NCBI GenBank assembly: GCA_012064415.1
Contig: SSNU01000294.1
Location: 661,455-725,454, forward strand
Length of the DNA stretch: 64,000 bases
Direction: 5' to 3'
DNA from: Gyrodactylus bullatarudis
Lineage: Eukaryota; Platyhelminthes; Monogenea; Gyrodactylidea; Gyrodactylidae
How positions within the stretch are numbered: position 1 is the stretch's first letter; the number at the start of each line of letters is the position of its first letter. Below the pieces are notes generated by a model. That model had not been told where the DNA came from and did no database searches. It worked only from the letters and a program-made list of their open reading frames with translations. The translations under genes were made by a program, and so were the position numbers. This document shows, one piece after another, positions 25,544-39,678 of this stretch.

Positions 25544-26158
25544 CTCGATTATATCTCTCCCCTTGTTCCCTCACTAACTTTTGAAAAATCTCTCGAAATT
25601 GAGCATATTCAATCTAGATTCCTCTATTTCTTATATCCTGATTTAGAATCTTATAATTCTCGCATATTAGTCTCTGGGCTCAACCCTCTCTGGGTTAGAA
25701 GATATGCTATTATTGTTAAATCATTTGCTTAATCTGTTAACTTATTTGAAAACTCACATAACCTCAGAAACCCCTCTTTTTCAAAACACTATTTACTATC
25801 ATCATATAATATGATTGATAAAAAATATAAAATATCAGACTGTCACGACCTAACTAATATTAAAACTATAATGTCACATTAGGTCCAAACTTGATTATTC
25901 TAAGAGTCTCCTCTATGCTAATCTTCATTAATCCCAGAATGTTTAATGAAATTTCTTGAAAGGTTTATATATTTCTACAATACTCATTAGACATATTTCA
26001 TGAACATAGATTAATCAAATTATTATTATTATTATTTTTTTTATCGAACCGCCATATTATATCCAGAGATGCTGTGTATATATATTTGTATTTATATTTA
26101 TTTATTTTATCTTTTATAAATCAATAAAATCATACTTTCTAACAAAAAAAATAAATAG
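25544..26158 (+). mobile_element. LINE (non-LTR retrotransposon) 3' fragment with A-rich end
   Basis: A frame broken by one stop contains SLTFEKSLEIEHIQSRFLYF, then SRILVSGLNPLWVRRYA and KSFA, in the order found at the C-terminus of jockey/CR1-like reverse transcriptases (L-E-x-I-Q-x-R-F-L..., then the Leu-x-x-L...R-R pattern). About 400 bases of 3' sequence and an A-rich stretch (near 26142-26158) follow, consistent with a 5'-truncated copy. It is dead as a coding unit. Confidence 0.55.
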
Positions 26159-26494
26159 CAAAAATATGGTCTTACTACTCACAAGCAAACTTTGTTATTC
26201 TGAGGATCTTTAAGTTCTTGTTTGTTCTTTCATATTTTTATTACATAAATAATTCCAACAATACTTACAAAAAGAAAGCAAGACCTTTTGTAGAAAAATA
26301 TTCTGAGAAAATGAAAATTGATAAATTTTCTGCGCTATTGAAGTTAATGTAAATTTTTTACAAAATTACACAAGTGAATATAAGATTTAGATATTATGCT
26401 TGATACATCATTAGAATCATTTCAAGAAAATGAATTAGACTCTGACCCAGGCTGAAAACTGGAGATTTGACAAATCTAGTCCATTTAAAATATC

Positions 26495-26645
26495 ACCTGT
26501 TGTGGCGTAGTGGTATCTCTCTCACCTCTCATTCGGTCCTTGGTTCAAACCCTCTCACACCAGGCACATTGAACATTCTTTCCCTGTTCCCTTATTTGTA
26601 CAAATTAATAAATATAAATTTTTCAATTTCAAAAAAAATAAAAAG
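26495..26645 (+). mobile_element. tRNA-like SINE or tRNA pseudogene
   Basis: A 70-base head carries a box-A-like tggcgtagtgg and a box-B-like ggttcaaaccc about 35 bases later. The ends (cctgttg and cacCAgg) can form an acceptor-like stem with one mismatch, but the D and T stems are poorly paired, so it is not a functional tRNA. An unrelated tail of about 70 bases ends in an A-rich run (26630-26645), the usual layout of a tRNA-derived SINE. Confidence 0.5.
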
Positions 26646-28112
26646 TTTCCCTTGAGAAAATTAAATTGTGACCAGCTATTCATAAATGATATCTATAAAA
26701 GGCTAGAAAAAAAAGACATAATTAATATAATGAAAGTAATTATATGAAATTAGAATAACTCTCGTTCAAATTGAACGAAATAATTAGAGAATACTTAATT
26801 GAAGATAAGTAATTATTGATTATAATTATAGGTTGAGCCTCAACCGTTGAGGGGCATTCAAAATTATTGAAAAAATTTATGTACAACGAATCAGGACAGT
26901 ATTTTCGAACAATATGAAAATTATGAGAAAAGGGTTGAGTTGAGATAGATTTTTCGATTCTTTTTGAAAAATGATCTATATTGAGAAAAATAGAAATACA
27001 ATATAGGATACAACATGGAAAAATATAAACAAAATAATGTATCTTAAGTTGGCTTATAAATAATATTTATCAAATATAGATATGATGTGCCCCAAGCAGA
27101 AGGAAAATTTCCTCTGCTTACTTTTTTTGCCCCAAAGAAGAAATAATCATTAATGGAATCGATTTGTTTTAAATTTGAGTCCTAACCTACACTGCCTTAT
27201 AGGGACTCATTTGATTCTTTGAATTTCACCTAACCATCTCTGTTTGCTCTCTAAACTGAGCCTTGATTCTGACTATGACGATGTTTACCATGTATGCAGA
27301 GGGTATCGAGGATGCCCTCTTTAAATTTGCTGACAAATTTTCTTCCTACTTGTGGCAACTTCTTACTTTGAACACAACAGATATAAATCTTGTATGAGTT
27401 TTTTTTTGAAATGAAAACATTATACTGAAATTAAATTGAGTCTAATATGTTTAATTTGATTTTCCCTGGGTTCAGAATGAATTTTTGTTTCGAATTATAT
27501 TAATTTTTCTCCAAAATAATTTTCTGTTAAGGGGGCAGTGTCGAAGTTCCGTTTTTAGTAAAATATCTCTCGAATTTGATATCATTACTTTCAAGTAGGC
27601 ATTGAAAAAATAGAGGTTTTTTTGCTAGGTTTTTGATAGAAATAATTGATCCATAAAACCTATGCTACTTAAACTAGATGAAAATGATTTGGAGAAAAAT
27701 ATTTTAGCTTCTATCATATCTTGATTTTAAAAATACTTATTTCTCAACGAATCAGTGAGAGGTTTATCTGTATTTCTTAGAGTGAGCAATATTCTATTAC
27801 TAGCATCAGTAGCATTTGTTGTCAATGATGATGAATCGTCTATTTTATGATCATACAAAACTTACGATGATAAAAATGATGAGTTAAAAGTGAGATTGAC
27901 TCAGATAAATTATGTATTGTTTAAATTACAAATAATCATTTGACTCTGATTAAAATGAGTGCAATTTATATATCTATGCTCAGTATCTACATGACACAAA
28001 AAAGAGCACAAGAAACGATTCATTGTTCAATTGAAAACAGCGACTTATGCGTTGTTAAATTGTTATCATCTTAAAATATCTTCATTATAGAGGATACATT
28101 CTGACATAAATA
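26646..28112. other. Intergenic, no supported gene
   Basis: AT-rich sequence upstream of the actin-related gene. A 41-codon frame near 27275-27400 (Met-Thr-Met-Phe-Thr...) is open but isolated, and I do not recognise it. Confidence 0.4.
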
Positions 28113-29994
28113 ATGAAAAGTAACAGTATTGTGCTAGACATTGGGACTGATTTCACCAAGGGTGGATATGCTCTATTCCACACTCCTTCGGTTATGATCC
28201 CAACATTAGTTGGAAGTCAAAAGAAGAGCATATTGTCGAAAAGAAACATTAAATCAAAAAACTTTCGGCCCATTTACTTTGGAAACGAAGCAGTCGCTCG
28301 TAAGACCTTATTGGATTTAAACTATCCCATGTGTCGTAGTGCAATAAGTAATTGGGATTCTTTTGAATACTTTGTTGATTATATACTTACTAAAGAATTG
28401 AACATCTCTATTGAACATGATGCTATACTTGTTACAGAAACCCCAAAAAATCCAACTTATCAGAGAGAAAAATTGGCAGAAATTTTATTTGAGAATTGGA
28501 ATTTTGAAAAAATCAACCTATCAAGTCAAACAATACTATCTTTGTACGCAAACGGCAAAACAGATGGAATTGTTGTAAACATTGGTGAAGGCTCAACTCA
28601 AATAATGCCTATTTTTGAAGGGTACATTTTAAATGAAGGTCTTTCTCGAATCGATATGGCTGGATATGATATATCAATAAGGATGAAAAATATTCTTAAC
28701 GAAAAAGGCATTGTTTTATGCGAAAAAATAGACTATGAACTATTAAAGTATATCAAAAACGAAGTTTGTGCTGTTGATCTATGTAAATACAATGGAAAAA
28801 AGCACGAAAAAATGGAATATTTTCTACCTGATGGCCAGAGTTTTTTTCTCACACATTCAGAGAGGACAGAAGCTACAGAAATTTTATTTGACCCTGAAAA
28901 TTGGGGCCAAGACTCTATTGGTATGTTTTGGTACAAGTTTATATCTAATAGATATTATCTACATGAAGAAATTTAAAACAATTTACACGTTTCCTAAGCA
29001 AAAAATTCCCATTTAGCGAAATTTAATTCTTCATATTCTACGTATTTAGAAAGCTGATGCTTGTTATCTCTCGATATAATTTCATATTAAATAACGTTTG
29101 AATGTTAAAGCTATTTTTAAAATCAGTATAGGGTTGCTGTTTCAGAGTCAATTATCTTAATAACTCTTTGATTTAGTTTGAATTTTATCGTTACTTAAAA
29201 ATATGCTTAGGGAATTGAAAGATTAAATTTTCAAGATATTCAAATTTTAAATGAAAATTATAATTATAATGAATTTTTCATAAGAAATTTGTATATATTT
29301 TACCCAGTTGTTCTTTTTCATGCCTAGAGGATTTTTAAACTGATACAGAATGAAATACAGTGTTGAAAAAAATAATCGAATTTCTTGAAAAACACTAATA
29401 TATTATGGGATAATTTTCTTTCGGAAATTAATTGGATATGACTGGATTAATGTATAAATCAATATACATTAATAGTAGATTTTTAGTTTATTTCAGACAC
29501 AATTTTTCGTCAAATAATCTATGCTGAAATTAAGTATTTCTTGATAGAAATATTTTCTAAGTAGGGAAATACTTTTGAAAATTCAACACTTGATACGTTA
29601 TATGCAGTACGATGTATTACGATTCATAAATATGAAATAACCAAAATATACCATTCATTTTCTATGCATAAAAATTTCGAAATTATTTACAGGAATTCAG
29701 AAGTTAATAAACCAATCAGTATTAAACTGTGAAATAGACATTCGACGACAGTTATACTCGAATATGATATTATCTGGTGGAACAACTATGTTGGATAAAT
29801 TTCCACAACGTCTTGGAAAGGAACTTCAAGAGTTAGTTCCGAATGGTACAAAAATGAATATACTTGCTAATCCGGAACGCCATAAAAGTTCATGGATCGG
29901 TGGCTCAATACTGGCATCTCTTTCAACATGTAACTGGCTTTTTAAAACTGCCTACCAGGAAAAAGGTCCTAGTATTTTGAAAAACTTCTTTTAA
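28113..29994 (+). CDS. Divergent actin-related protein
   Basis: Exons 28113-28920 and 29693-29994 (772-base intron, phase 1) encode 369 residues; conventional actin has about 375. The actin fold is evident: LDIGTDFTKGGYA (phosphate-1 loop, usual D-N-G-S-G), VMIPTLVGS, NIGEGSTQIMPIFEGY (phosphate-2 loop), IKNEVCAVDL, LPDGQSF, then in exon 2 the conserved D-I-R-R-Q-L-Y-S-N, MILSGGTTMLDKFPQRL and WIGGSILASLSTCNWLFKTA near the C-terminus. The splice junction falls within the family motif equivalent to S-C-G-I-H. Many loops differ strongly from actin, ARP1, ARP2 and ARP3, so I call it an orphan ARP; a lineage-specific or testis-type actin-like protein is likely. Long intron use is unusual for this window. 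Confidence 0.85.
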
Positions 29995-30139
29995 TAATGA
30001 ATTCTACTATTCTATACACGTATCTAAAGTATAATTTTTAACTCTGAATTATCAAAAGACTATGTTTATTGAAAAAAAGTATTATAATTTTATCACAAAT
30101 GTTATATATGTATTATTTTATGTACAATCATGCAAGTTC

Positions 30140-33100
30140 TTATTCTTTCTGGATTTTCAGGGAGTCTGATCTCATCGGAAGAATGGGCTAAAAAATTTGA
30201 TTTAATAAAAATATAAATATAAAACCTGATTCGAATTATAATTCTTTAATGTAAATTTTAGTTTTTATCAAATGAACTTAACTCTCATATATCAAACTAA
30301 ATTTTTATCACTTCAAATAGCCTTTATCAAAATATTCTTGTACTCAAGAGGATCCTTACCTTGATTTCACCTGAATTTACACTTTGAGCAGCATTTACTT
30401 CCAAGTTTTCAATTTGACTATCCTTCTCCGTAATTTTATGTATTTTTTCTAGGCTTGAATACATAAGAAGGTTGTTGTCTAAGGTTGTGTTTGCTTCGTT
30501 TCTCTGAAAAATTTAGAGAAATAGAAAACTTACAATTTCATTAGAACCGTTTTCTAGGGAGGGAAAATTTCTTGATTCATTTTGGTCAATTTTAATGTCA
30601 TTTTCTTGTTTTAATGAACTAGCGAAAAACTTTTCTTGGGTCACCAATTGTTGTTGTTGTAGAATTTGGGCCACCGCCTTAAAAAAATTTATATTTTTAT
30701 GTACATTGTAGATTTTAATAAAACAATTTTTATTTCGTTAATTAATTTTTACGAAAGTTACAGTAGAAATTCTCACTTGTGATGCAGCTTTCATGGAAAT
30801 TTCTTTGATATTAATTTTATTTTTCTTTTTCTTCCCCAAAGTATTTATTGAAAGGGATGGAATTGACGATAGACTTCCTCCTGTCTGATTCAAGTCAGAT
30901 GCAGAAGATCCATTTTTCAAACTATAGCAAGATGCCTTGGAATGAATCGGAGGAATCGGCGATGCAAAGCTATCTGCTTTATAAACTCTTCGATTATTCA
31001 TTTGAGTTCGACCTAAATAACAGGTTAGCTTATGGCTTGGAGAAGGAGACTTGTACAAACTTACTTCCCTTATTTTCTAGTTTCCGATTTAATGACCCAT
31101 TATAATGACTAGAATTGGTTTCAGAATATAAACCCTTTATAGATTTTGGGGGAAGGTTTTTACTCAAACTTCTATCAAATTCTGGATTATAAGAATCCGT
31201 TTCTTCGTCATATATATCATTTATATCCAAGTCCATATTTGAGGTTACTGCAAAAACAGCTTCACTTGCTGCTCGACTTGCAGCAGCGAATACTTCAGCC
31301 ATAACTCTATTTGATAAAATACTCATTTTTGTTCCCTGGCTACTCGCAATAGAATGGTGACTTTGTTTTATTGATGATTGACCATAAAATTTATTAGAAC
31401 TCATTCGCTGAATTCCTTGATTTACACCTGAGTATATTTAAAGAAATTAATTTTACCCTTGACTAGTGGAGACGACGGATTCAAGCTGGATATTGATCTA
31501 TCCATAAAATCATTCAAGTTTGAGCTATGATGACAAAATCCTTGACCACTTCCTCCGCTTCGCATTGAGCATATATCTAGAAGAATTCATTATTGGAGAT
31601 TAATTACCATTTTGGAAACTTCTTAAAGAAGATGTGTCACAATGAGCAAAGCTTGTATTCAATACATTAGCCAAATGAACTGGGGTTTGGTTATTCGAAA
31701 TTGGTATGAAACTTCGTGAATTTAATAAAGAATCTGGGTTGTTTGAGGAAAAATGCAGGTAGGATGTATCTCCAGTATTTCCATTGAAATAATTTGGATC
31801 ATTAATGTTAGATTTAGATCTAGAAATAGGCTTTATAACAAATTGAATTTACTTGTTTGTTATTCGGTTATTCGATAATCCTAAAGAATCGTTGATCAAA
31901 TAAATTTAAACAGACAAATAATAAATACCTTTTTTATTTCCAAATTTAACACTGACTGTAATCAAGATGATTATTAAAATGACCAGAAACAATAGACTAC
32001 ATATGATGAGCGTTGCTGTGAGAAGAGAGCCCAGAGGCTTCACTTTTCCTTGTGCAACTACAGAACGGAAAGAAATAAGTTGAAGGCCAATTTACTTGTT
32101 GGATTCCAATACAATTTAGCTGTCTGATGTACAACACTGTTATCCAAATCATATACAATCAACTGATAAGAATATTCTTCAATTCTTTTCGGTAGTTTTA
32201 CCAAAGCCTTTCCATCATTAGGATTGAATATCTAAGTAGGAACATAGTGTATTGTTATTTAGACAGACGTGTTAATTTTATTCCTTCTATTGATTATGAT
32301 CCAGGAGTTGTTTACACAAGAAATATATATATTACTTTATATTTGTCTTATAACTTGGTTAGCAATAAAATCTGTATCCGTAGTACATCTTTGTAAATGC
32401 AACAGGTATTGTTGAAAAAGGAATAAATACATGCGTTAACAGGGAAAATACCCTCAACGTTGTTTTTGTGTTCAACTTCTTGAAAGAGTATTAATGATAC
32501 ACTAAGATATTGCGATTGGAAAAACATTCTTATGATATTTTTAAATGTTATGTGAGAGAACTTTTATTTAGCCAGTACCATTTTAATTTTAATAAATCGT
32601 TAGGGTTTTTCTATTTTCATAAATATCAAAATGTACATTTCCTGTAAGCTTATAGCAGTTCAAGCGATTTGGAAAAAAATCTTTTCATCAGTCTGTTATA
32701 AGTGAATGCATTCATGAATTATAAAAATCTTGTGTGTTCGAGATCGGTTATTACGAAAAACCCAATTAATTAATTTTTATTGATGTTGAAGAAATGCCAA
32801 GACATACCTTATGGTCTTCACAGAGGGAGCTCTTCAAGTCAATTGAATGATCCTTTAAATAATTATAATTGAATTCGGAATCATCTTTGGAATGTCTAGG
32901 AAACTTTCTTAAGCATGCTCGTAAGACAATTTTATCGTAGTATCCGTTCAATGGAGGCATATAGTTAATTTCTGCCTCATCATCCTTCCCTTCAATATAA
33001 ATACTGTTTTCTTGAATCATTAGCATTTCTGAAAATATACTCAAGTTTATTTTAAAATTAAAATCCCCCTTGATAACAATTCGCTTACGTAAATTAGGTT

Positions 33101-35715
33101 TGAGTTGCATTTTAAAATCTGTTGGTCCTAATTCATGGTTGATTCTAGCCAGGTACATTCCATAGTCTGAATATTCCACTTTTTTAATGGTAAGCGAATA
33201 CTCAAGATCTGAAATTTTCTTCTTTATAAATCTGTTATCAGGAATTTTTTCGATTCTCGAATCTTGTACTGAACTAAATTTGAACCATTCTATACTTGTT
33301 GATTCAGGCATAGCATCAATATATAAATGGAATTTTTTTGATTCTCCTAATTGTGAATCAACTTCCTGAATTGAATTTGATTTTAGTTCAGGTAAATCTA
33401 AAAATAAAAAAATTATCTATTTTTGTTTAATATGACACATAAAATAGCTCAAGTCCTATATTTAATTAATAACTAGAGAAGTATAATTGAAATTAAGGCA
33501 ATAACCTTTTATTGAAGAAAGTCAAAGCTGTAGCCAATTCATGTTAGGATTAAACACAAAATAATGCTTGGGAAAAATACAAACAGAAAAACCCGGTAGA
33601 AATTTAACCCTCCCTAATGACCACTGGTGAGTAGGTTTCATATTTTCTTTAGATTTGAAAATAATATTCAATAAAATTCAACCAAGATTAAATTAGAACC
33701 GTATTTACATTTAACTGAGTGATAGTAAAGGCCAGTGGAGTTTCCTCCATCTGAAGAGACTCTACACCCATAAATACCCATATTTTCTTTCTTCACCGGA
33801 TTAATAATCAAATCCTTTTTCTTGTTCGAGAGGTTTTCCTCAAGTGATTCAAAATCAATAGTCAAATTTTTGTTGCGTGTATGTATGAATTTCCATTCGT
33901 AAAAAAAGCCATTCCCCGGATTTCCTCCAGATGTTTCACAGATTAACTTCTTCGAGCTATTCATATGGGAATTCAAAGTCTCTGATGATAATTTCACAAC
34001 AGGGGGATCTGAATAAATAAAGTTACAATTACAATCCAATCAGATTTTAATTCTTCAACTTACAGAGAATTTTCAATTTATAATCTTTGAATAGTTCTTC
34101 TCTTGAGGAAGGATGAAATATTGAACATCGATAGGTATTTTCATTTCTTTCTTTAAAAGTACGTGTAACATTCAACATGGAAAATACTTCAATGCCTCCA
34201 TAGTCTCCTGGAACCTGAATTGTATTTTATTCAAATTTTACTTTCCAAATTCTATTATATTTTTTAAATATCAATTGCATCAAGTTAAAATTATTTACCA
34301 ACAAGTACAACATGTTCATTTAATTTAAATTGTTCAATTGTTGGAAATCTTCTAACTACACTTGATGAAGCCATTCAAATTAAATTTATTTGTCTGGATA
34401 TTTCTTTACGCTATATTGACCAACATTTCTTAGGCATTCTAAATTACTCTTTCAATAGATTTTGTATAAATTTATCATACAGATTTGACTGGGTTTTACT
34501 AGAAAACAATTACAATTTGATTGAACTGAAATTTTTGAAATAATTGTGTCCTTAACTTTTTATTTATGCGTGACTAAAGATTGTATGATTTTTCATTAAA
34601 ACCTTCAATATTACTATTTAATGGTGACCAGAATTTTGTTATAACCAATAATAACTAATTCAAATAATGAATTTTTCATTTTTTATTCATTACTTACAGA
34701 TTTCACAATGGCTAAATCAGTCATATCTATCTGATGTGAGCCATTAATTTCATACCATGATATTTTGGCTGGCGGGTGCGATACGGATGATTGACATGTT
34801 AAAATCAAGTTTTCCCCTTCTTTCACTCCTTCAATCTTATCTGAAGTTAACTCAAAGGATTTTGGTGGAACTGAAAAGAATTAAAATGATAATCATACAT
34901 GCTACTTCTAAGAGACTCTGCTTAGTCAGAATATTTGATTCTTTTTGATACGAAACAGAACATTCAAATCGTCGACCATTCAATAATCTTGTTGAAATTA
35001 CAGTTAAATTTCTAGATGCTTTTGAGGCTTGGTATTTTCCAACGACCTGAACTGTTGGAGATATTTTTATATTCTCTTCCAAATTCATGGGCATGGACAT
35101 TCCATTTCTATCAAATTGGAGCCATTCAATTTCAGATGGTGGATTTGAACCGTCAACTTGACATGAGAAGATTTTCTCTTCTCCCTCATTGATTCTATTA
35201 CGTGGGAAGGATTCTAGTTCAATAATCATTGGTTTATCTATTGTAACAGAAGATGATTAGCTAAATATTATTCGAGTTACATGTGATATTAATATGGATT
35301 GAATTAGAATACACACTATTGTTATTCGTTTCACAATAGTAAATAAATTCATTATCTTCTCTAGTGAATTTCTTCAAGTGTGATAGCACATAGGTATTCT
35401 GAAATTAATTTGAGATATTTTTCACAAACCTGACTGACGAATTCTCCAGTACCTCTAGCAAGAACTTCAATCAGAGAATTGTCCATTTTTCCTTGTATGA
35501 GACTTATTTCAATGTTCCAGGCTCCTTCATTTATTGTTAAGGTACAGAATAATTCAACATCAGAATTTTCCCCTACATCCAGTGAATCAGCAGATAATTT
35601 TAAAGAATTCTTTTCTGCAGGCTCAATAGCTGAAACTTTTAATCGTATAAATACAAATTTGCATACTTATTGAAGTCATGTTGAACAGGAAAATCGTTAG
35701 GATGAATGCATTCAT
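30140..35715 (-). CDS. Nephrin/hibris-like Ig-superfamily adhesion receptor, 19 exons
   Basis: Exons in coding order (high to low): 35715-35667, 35629-35430, 35398-35281, 35237-34899, 34870-34698, 34214-34064, 34008-33709, 33397-33089, 33028-32808, 32231-32096, 32057-31929, 31880-31853, 31819-31608, 31576-31457, 31427-31065, 31012-30777, 30677-30534, 30503-30360, 30187-30140; all phases agree, giving 1139 residues. Order: signal peptide (MNAFILTIFLFNM), about five Ig domains with paired cysteines and Y-x-C motifs (for example EGEEKIFSCQV...RRFECSV, EGENLILTCQS...TYRCSIF), a fibronectin-III-like module (about 620-735), one membrane helix (LLTATLIICSLLFLVILIII) and a Ser/Asn-rich cytoplasmic tail of about 350 residues. 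The C2-type linker motif F-P-P-K / Y-P-P recurs between Ig domains as in nephrin, sns and kirre. These proteins mediate cell recognition and fusion. A 28-base exon (31853-31880) lies just inside the membrane. Confidence 0.75.
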
Positions 35716-38700
35716 CTTTAATATAATGCTGAAATTAAAAAATATTCAATTAAAAGTTGAATTTGAACTAAAGCTCTCTTCTAGCAATAAACTAGTGACA
35801 ATTCTCACAAAATTCAATAGGATCGGTTTCTTATATTAGAGAGTTCATACAAATTTCAAAAGCTTGCAAATTATTTTTTCTTTTGTACTGAAAAATATTT
35901 TATTGGTTTTTGAGATAAGAAAAAATATTCAAATTTATCTGATACTTTTGATTTATACATCTTTTACGTTATCCAGTATTACAGTGAATATAATAATAAA
36001 AAAGACTAATTAAAAATATCATATCACTAAAATACGTATTTGTGGAGAAGTATTCTTTTATCAAAGATATAAATCTTATATATCGCTTAAAAAATACAAA
36101 AGAAAGAAACATGTACAAAGAGCGAATATATAATTACTCCATTGCAATAAGTTATGAACATTGTTCATTGAAAAAATGTTTCTTATATTATGTAATAAAA
36201 TATCATTAAAATCTATATTTTTAGAAAAGGGATTCGAGATAAACCTTTGAGTTGAAAGAAAAAACTGAAAATTCAAAGAACGAAAGTAACCATGTTCAAA
36301 ATTAAATTTTCAAAGGTCTTAGAACTCAAGGTGTAAACTTTCTCTTTGATGAAACCCTTTTGATGGTATATTAATAGTTGAATTCAAAATATTTTCTATT
36401 TTAATACTCCCAAAGGTTACTTTTAGAACTTCAATTAAAATTAACCATTTTCAGTTATTTTCAACCATCCATTATTATTTTATATGGACCTAATTGACAC
36501 GAAGATAAGAATTCACCGTTTTTACAAGACTCAATATTTTTTTCCAGTTAGTTGGGTCCAATTATGAAATGATAATGATGAGTAGGGATGGAATATCGAA
36601 ACTGAAAACTTTGATTATCGAAAAGCTTGGCCAATTATAAGAGAGATAATTTCAAGCTGAATTCAATGATATTAAATTTATCCACTTTATTTAAAAAAAA
36701 AACCTGGAAACAAGACTGCTAAGCGGCTCGATAATGGTCCTTAAATCTTAAAATTATGGACTACTATTTAAAAGAGGATTCTATTAATATTTAAAATATG
36801 AATGATTAATTTTTATCACTAACAAGAAAAAACTAAAAATTACTCCTTGTCTGAGAATCGAACCTTAAGCACTCAACAATCTAGTCCAACTATCAATATT
36901 AACTTAACTAATTACAATATGAAAGTTTTTATTTAAGAAATCTCACAGTATTATTCTTCTTCTCAGACCCATACTTCTGTATACCAAAATGAATCTTTTG
37001 AGAGCTAGAATAAGTTGAGACCCCAAGCTAATTTTTAATTGTTTTTGGTACCAGGCCCAATGGTGAATAAAATAAAATCTGAAAAATTGAATTAAGCTAA
37101 TTTACGAATTTTCTACTTCCCACATTTAACGATTTCGAAAATTTAAAGCAATCTGACACTGATTTTTCGGATCATCATGAGGCGAAGAATTTGAATATGC
37201 CTAAAGAAGTTTACACAATTTCGTCGTCATTGTGGGAATCTGAATTTTTCAATTATCCCAAAGGATAACGACCCAAAACTTAAAAGTTCAACTTTTTCTT
37301 AAAAATCACGAGTTTCTCACAACTTCTATGGCCAAATTTGAATTCTTCGTCTAATAATGATACAAAATATTAGCATAAATTTAAATTTATCCATTGGCTA
37401 ATCAAATGTATCGGGACCAAATGTCTGAGAATCCTTAAATTAACCTTATTAGTTTAATTTTGAATTAATTTCATAAAAACCTCGATATGATTGAGAGATG
37501 ATGAAAAGATAATCATCTGATAAGCGAAAACGAAATGAACAAGTCGCCAGATTCTTTATAAAAACAATTTACCTCTTTATTAGAGAACAGCTGTTCATCT
37601 TTTGGAATTTGTTCTCATGCAATATTCAATTATTAGAAGAGTTCAACTTTGTATTTCGAAAAGCTTGAATGTAAGTGGAAGAAAAATACGATTAGGTAAA
37701 TTATTCTCTATATCTGAAAAAGAGTCATTTTTGAGAGATTTTCCGATGAGCAGTGATCTACTTTTCATATTTATCAAATTTTATAATGCAAAATTATTAC
37801 AATATAAGATTTATACATAAAAGGATAAGAAAAGATTTTTTCTCACACATTGAAATTGAAAGGTTCATCTCATATGCTTCAAATTTTTGATCGATAAGTT
37901 AGCTTACATTATTCTCACAATGAGTTATTTTTGTCAAAAGTACAATGTTATATCTAAGATCACTATTTAGCGATTCGGTCTAAATTTCGCTATAATCTAA
38001 AGTTGTAAATATTTCTGAAACCAATCTGCATTTTTCCGTTTCCTTCTATACTTGCATTTAATAAGTTCTTCATATTAAAATAATTTTTCTTATAAGGGTT
38101 AAATAAATATTTGTATTATTATTTTCCTCTTTAGAGCTGCTCAAAGCTTATATAGATATATCCACATTAGTAATAAGTTATTATTGATAACTCACATTTT
38201 ATTGAGCACCATCTAGAGAGTAATCCATCGAGTAGGCATTCAATTTACCTTCCACTAACCCTTTGCATTGTTCGAAGAGATAAGTCATTTTCTGTTAAAT
38301 TTATTGGCTCAAATTATCTTCCAATCATTTGAGGTGTTAAGCAACCCAATTTAATTTGCCCACGTTTCTGCTTTCAATATGCCTATAACTGCATAACTTT
38401 CTTTGAATGTATGCTTAAGAAGATTTATTGTATGTATGAGTGTATGTTTACTGTAAAAAAGAGAGGGATAAATTAGAACTAACTACTACGTAGCCCCTTG
38501 TAGGATTCCTTATTAATATTACACACACACTGGTGTAACATTGTAACACCTTGATTGTTGATTATAGAGAGATACTTTACAACTTTTTCTATTTCTTCTT
38601 AATAATAATACATACATGACTTGTAGTTTTATATATGCTGAATGTACTGGATTTTACATTGAACACTTGATAAAATGTAATAATGCCTCACTGTATTATT

Positions 38701-39678
38701 ATTAATACTTTTCAACATTTATCCATTGTGTAGAAATACAATATTATTATTAGTTAGGTATTTTTACTTGGACTGCACTAACTGAGTGGGTACACCAGGA
38801 ATACAATGCCCATAATGGAAATATCAATTAATTTCATTAGAAACCAGCATAAATTAAAACAAGTGTAATGTTATCTTTAGCATTCAACAATTTGACCTAA
38901 GAAGTTCACTTCTTCCTCTTCTACTGACTAATTTATTATTTTTCCGTAGTTTCCTATTGGAATACCTCACCTCCCTTTCTTTCAAACTCCTTTCAAAGTC
39001 TTTATCATTAATACATTTGATCAGTATTGGCAACAGGTATCTTAAATTAAGATTTGGTTTTTATTCTTGTGCATCTGAGAATGTATCGTTTATTTTTTGG
39101 ACTTGCAAATTATACCAAGGTTTGGTGCTATTTATCTTTGTAAATGCTATACGTACGTAATTGAAATTTTAATTTTCTTTATCTCGATTATAATTTTTTT
39201 ATTTTATAAAATTTGTTTAAATTCACCATTTAGTTTTCATTTAACTTTTATAACAAATTTTAAACTAAATTTTAAAAGATTTCTTTTATGTATAGTATAC
39301 ATTGTATAGCTTTAAAGAGGTGAAATAATAATTATAATTTTGTCAGTGTTTCTTGGAAAAAAAATCCTTGTTCTATTATTTTCTTTGTACAATAAATCAT
39401 TGATGAAAAAGAGAAGAAAAATTCTAAACCATGCGTATATTTTATTTCATAACCTTTTTTACGCAAACTCTCTTGCATTTATTATGGAAGCTCATAAGAA
39501 ATCTGTAATGCATATGTCATAAGGGTTAAAGAAAAGATTTTTTTTTGAAAAAGAATAATGAATAAATCTTCTGTTTCTCTTCTTTAAGCATATTTTTGTA
39601 TATTTCCCTGTTAAAATTTCATGAACTTTCGAAAGCAAAATTTTCTAATTATAATAAAAGTTTAAAATTTTTCTTCAT
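35716..39678. other. Gene-poor interval, no supported gene
   Basis: About 4 kb of AT-rich DNA. It contains ATT microsatellites (38600-38760), an AC run (38521-38530) and several short unrecognised open frames (37602-37820, 38957-39522) without splice or domain support. Upstream regulatory sequence of the Ig receptor probably lies just above 35715, but no motif is distinctive. Confidence 0.5.

Noticed and set aside
38957..39522. Hydrophobic plus-strand frames resembling membrane proteins
   Set aside because: Phe/Ile/Lys-rich translation is what AT-rich non-coding DNA yields; no conserved motif, no splice sites in phase.
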